From positions 1 through 7,557 of the forward strand of contig CAMCZJ010000149.1 of the NCBI GenBank assembly GCA_945886995.1: DNA of 7,557 bases. The letters run 5' to 3'. This document shows positions 6,086 to 7,557 of this stretch, piece after piece; within the stretch, counting starts at the first letter, position 1; each line of letters opens with the position of its first letter. Made by a program: the position numbers and the translations under genes. The stretch is from Asaia bogorensis (lineage in GTDB: Bacteria; Pseudomonadota; Alphaproteobacteria; Acetobacterales; Acetobacteraceae). The notes below the pieces were generated by a model, which saw nothing but the letters and a program-made list of their open reading frames with translations, was not told where the DNA came from and searched no databases.

Positions 6086-7051
6086 ATGAGTAAGGATCAA
6101 CCTTTCGCGCTTTTCGTCGTGGGGCCAACGGCGTCAGGCAAATCCGCACTCGCCCTCGCCATCGCAGAACGCCTCGGCGGCGCCATCATCAATGCCGATA
6201 GCATGCAGCTTTATCGGGAACTCCGCATCATCACCGCCCGCCCGAGCGCAGCGGATGAGGCCCGCGCGCCGCATGCGCTTTACGGCGTGCGCGAAGCCGC
6301 CGAGGCCGCATCGGTGGCCTGGTGGCGCGATGCGGCGCTCAAGGCCATGGAAGAAATCCATGCGGCAGGGCGGCTGCCCATCATCTGCGGCGGCACGGGC
6401 ATGTATTGCGCGGCGCTCACCCAAGGCCTCGCCGCCATCCCCCCCATTCCGGCGCCCGCCCGCGAAGAAGCGCGGCGCCTTTTGGCCGAAGAAGGCCCCG
6501 CCGCCCTGCATGCACGGCTCGCAACCGAGGACCCTGCCTCCGCTGCGCGACTGAGGCCGAGCGACAGCCAGCGCATCGCCCGCGCTTATGAGGTCTGGCG
6601 CGGCACTGGGCGCGGCATTGCTGCCTGGCAAGCGGAAGCCAGCGCCGCCCCGGCACCCTGGCGCTTCGCCGCCATTCTGCTGGACCCGCCGCGGGCCGAA
6701 CTGCGTGCCGCCATCGCCCGGCGTTGGGCGGCCATGATCCAGGCCGGCGCGGTTGAGGAAGTGCGCGCCCTGCTGGCGGAGCGGCTTGACCCCGCCTTGC
6801 CCGCCATGCGCGCCCTTGGCGTGCCGGAAATCGCGGCCATGCTCGCCGGGCGGCTGACGCCCGAAGAAGCCTCCGCCCGCGCCATCCTGGCGAGTGGGCA
6901 ATACACCAAGCGGCAAGCGACCTGGTTCCGCCACCATGAACTGGCGCCCCCGGACCGATCCTATATCATAAATGCGCGATTTGAAGATTTGACGCAATTT
7001 TCGGAAAGTGAATCGGCCAATTTTTTCGCATTTCTTGATTTTTGCCGTTGA
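6086..7051 (+). CDS. miaA: tRNA dimethylallyltransferase
   Basis: Transfers a dimethylallyl group to N6 of adenosine 37 in tRNAs reading UNN codons, the first step to ms2i6A. The 321-residue sequence is of normal length. Visible motifs: P-loop GPTASGKS at 13-20; NADSMQLYRELRI at 36-48 with the family's catalytic Asp38; PHALYGV at 62-68; GGTGMYCAAL at 102-111; and the C-terminal GQYTKRQATWFRHH at 271-284. The segment that is DIGTAKP in E. coli MiaA reads IITARPS here, as I recall for alphaproteobacterial homologues. The ATG at 6086 is the only good start, yet no Shine-Dalgarno sequence precedes it, and the gene is only 20 bases from the divergent serB start. The last 30 codons (from about 6961) fall to about 37% GC while the body is strongly GC-rich; this stretch may double as promoter DNA for ilvB. 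Confidence 0.96.
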   Translation: MSKDQPFALFVVGPTASGKSALALAIAERLGGAIINADSMQLYRELRIITARPSAADEARAPHALYGVREAAEAASVAWWRDAALKAMEEIHAAGRLPIICGGTGMYCAALTQGLAAIPPIPAPAREEARRLLAEEGPAALHARLATEDPASAARLRPSDSQRIARAYEVWRGTGRGIAAWQAEASAAPAPWRFAAILLDPPRAELRAAIARRWAAMIQAGAVEEVRALLAERLDPALPAMRALGVPEIAAMLAGRLTPEEASARAILASGQYTKRQATWFRHHELAPPDRSYIINARFEDLTQFSESESANFFAFLDFCR

Positions 7052-7062
7052 CGCCCCCTAAC

Positions 7063-7086
7063 CGAGGGTCTAACAGCCCCTCCTCG
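7063..7086 (+). promoter_or_regulatory. Small leader stem-loop upstream of the ilvB hairpin
   Basis: CGAGG at 7063-7067 can pair with CCTCG at 7082-7086; alternatively GAGGG at 7064-7068 pairs with CCCTC at 7078-7082. It directly abuts the strong GC hairpin at 7087, so the two would stack in tandem in the ilvB leader. The stems are short, and this may be coincidental in GC-rich DNA. Confidence 0.35.
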
Positions 7087-7118
7087 CCGGCCCTGAACCT
7101 TCGGGGCCGGTTGCTTTT
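7087..7118 (+). terminator. Terminator-like hairpin between miaA and ilvB (miaA terminator or ilvB attenuator)
   Basis: CCGGCCC at 7087-7093 and GGGCCGG at 7104-7110 form a perfect 7-bp GC stem with a 10-base loop, followed at once by TTGCTTTT (7111-7118). This fits an intrinsic terminator for miaA. Because it lies 25 bases before the ilvB ATG, it could also act as an attenuator for that gene. No leader peptide rich in Ile/Leu/Val codons was found, so amino-acid-coupled attenuation is not supported directly. Confidence 0.6.
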
Positions 7119-7135
7119 CATGAAGGAAGTCACCC

Positions 7136-7557
7136 ATGTCCGCCGCGACCCAAGCCCCGCCCGCCTCTGATGCCCTGACCATGTCGGGTGCTGAGGTCGT
7201 ATTGCGCGCGCTGAAGGATAACGGCGTTGAGGTAATCTTCGGCTACCCCGGCGGCGCGGTGCTGCCAATCTATGACGCGATTTTCCAGCAGAACGCCATT
7301 CGCCACATCCTGGTGCGCCATGAACAGGCGGCGGTGCATGCGGCGGAAGGCTATGCGCGTTCCACCGGGAAGGTTGGCGTGGTGCTGGTCACTTCTGGCC
7401 CTGGCGCCACCAATGCGGTGACCGGGCTTTTGGATGCCCTGATGGATTCCGTGCCGGTGATTTGCCTGACCGGCCAGGTGCCGACACATTTGATCGGCAA
7501 TGATGCCTTCCAGGAAGCCGATACCACCGGCATCACCCGCCCCGCGACCAAGCATAA
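7136..7557 (+). CDS. ilvB: Acetolactate synthase large subunit (5' part, truncated by window edge)
   Basis: Thiamine-diphosphate enzyme that condenses pyruvate to acetolactate (or with 2-oxobutyrate to acetohydroxybutyrate), the first common step to valine, leucine and isoleucine. Only 140 codons of a usual ~580 are in the window, covering most of the N-terminal ThDP pyrimidine-binding domain. Visible: SGAEVVLRALKDNGVEVIFGYPGGAVLPIYDA from about 17 to 48; VRHEQAAVHAAEGYAR at 60-75 with Glu63, the glutamate that activates the cofactor; VTSGPGATNAVTGLLDAL at 85-102; and LTGQVP then FQEADTTGITRPATKH to the edge. Synthase signatures (GYPGG, FQE-D-GITRP) separate it from other ThDP enzymes. The ATG at 7136 has AAGGA at 7123-7127, 8 bases upstream. 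The small subunit ilvN would be expected just downstream, outside the window. The leader contains a terminator-like hairpin. Confidence 0.95.
   Translation, partial: MSAATQAPPASDALTMSGAEVVLRALKDNGVEVIFGYPGGAVLPIYDAIFQQNAIRHILVRHEQAAVHAAEGYARSTGKVGVVLVTSGPGATNAVTGLLDALMDSVPVICLTGQVPTHLIGNDAFQEADTTGITRPATKH

Noticed and set aside
5145..6089. Plus-strand frame of 314 codons opposite serB
   Set aside because: Gln/Arg/His-rich shadow of serB, which has all HAD motifs on the minus strand.
6972..6992. Six-codon ORF with Leu and Ile codons as a possible ilvB leader peptide
   Set aside because: Lies inside miaA about 95 bases before the hairpin, has no run of Ile/Val/Leu codons and no ribosome site.
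7120..7170. Short ORF starting at the ATG at 7120 and overlapping the ilvB start out of frame
   Set aside because: No ribosome site at a suitable distance, and its codons are not enriched for branched-chain residues; probably chance.

Overview
The window reads as chromosomal DNA from a GC-rich alphaproteobacterium, most likely in or near the Acetobacteraceae (Roseomonas-like). This placement is inferred from the high GC, the alphaproteobacterial style of the MiaA and SerB sequences, and a Bug/TctC-type transporter binding protein. It rests on pattern recognition, not a search. No tRNA, rRNA, CRISPR array, transposase or phage gene was seen. Genes fill almost the whole window, and no gene-free stretch reaches 300 bases.

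Layout, left to right. (1) The 5' third of a Bug/TctC-family periplasmic binding protein (minus strand, cut by the window edge) diverges from (2) an unrecognised AT-rich gene for a four-helix membrane protein (plus). (3) A single-domain RluA-type pseudouridine synthase (minus) converges on the membrane protein gene. It diverges from (4) a PfkB/ribokinase-family sugar kinase (plus), and the two start codons physically overlap. (5) An aspartate/glutamate racemase-family gene (minus) converges on the kinase with a 4-base gap and diverges across about 100 bases from (6) a TSUP (TauE/SafE) membrane transporter (plus). (7-9) On the minus strand lie serB (phosphoserine phosphatase) and, downstream of it, a parD-parE type II toxin-antitoxin pair whose toxin end overlaps the end of the TSUP gene. 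(10) miaA (tRNA dimethylallyltransferase, plus) diverges from serB across 20 bases. (11) ilvB (acetolactate synthase large subunit, plus) begins after a GC-rich hairpin leader and runs off the right edge.

Functionally the window mixes housekeeping genes (RNA modification: RluA-like, MiaA; amino acid synthesis: SerB, IlvB) with small-molecule transport and metabolism (Bug/TctC protein, PfkB kinase, racemase, TSUP) and two accessory items, the toxin-antitoxin pair and the AT-rich orphan membrane gene. Strand switches are frequent. The only clear operon is parD-parE, possibly read from serB as well.

No obviously new multi-gene system is evident. The items most worth a second look are the orphan membrane protein, the phased GGTA-N2-ACC-type operator in front of parD, the hairpin/anti-Shine-Dalgarno leader of ilvB, and the overlapping divergent start codons of the pseudouridine synthase and the kinase.
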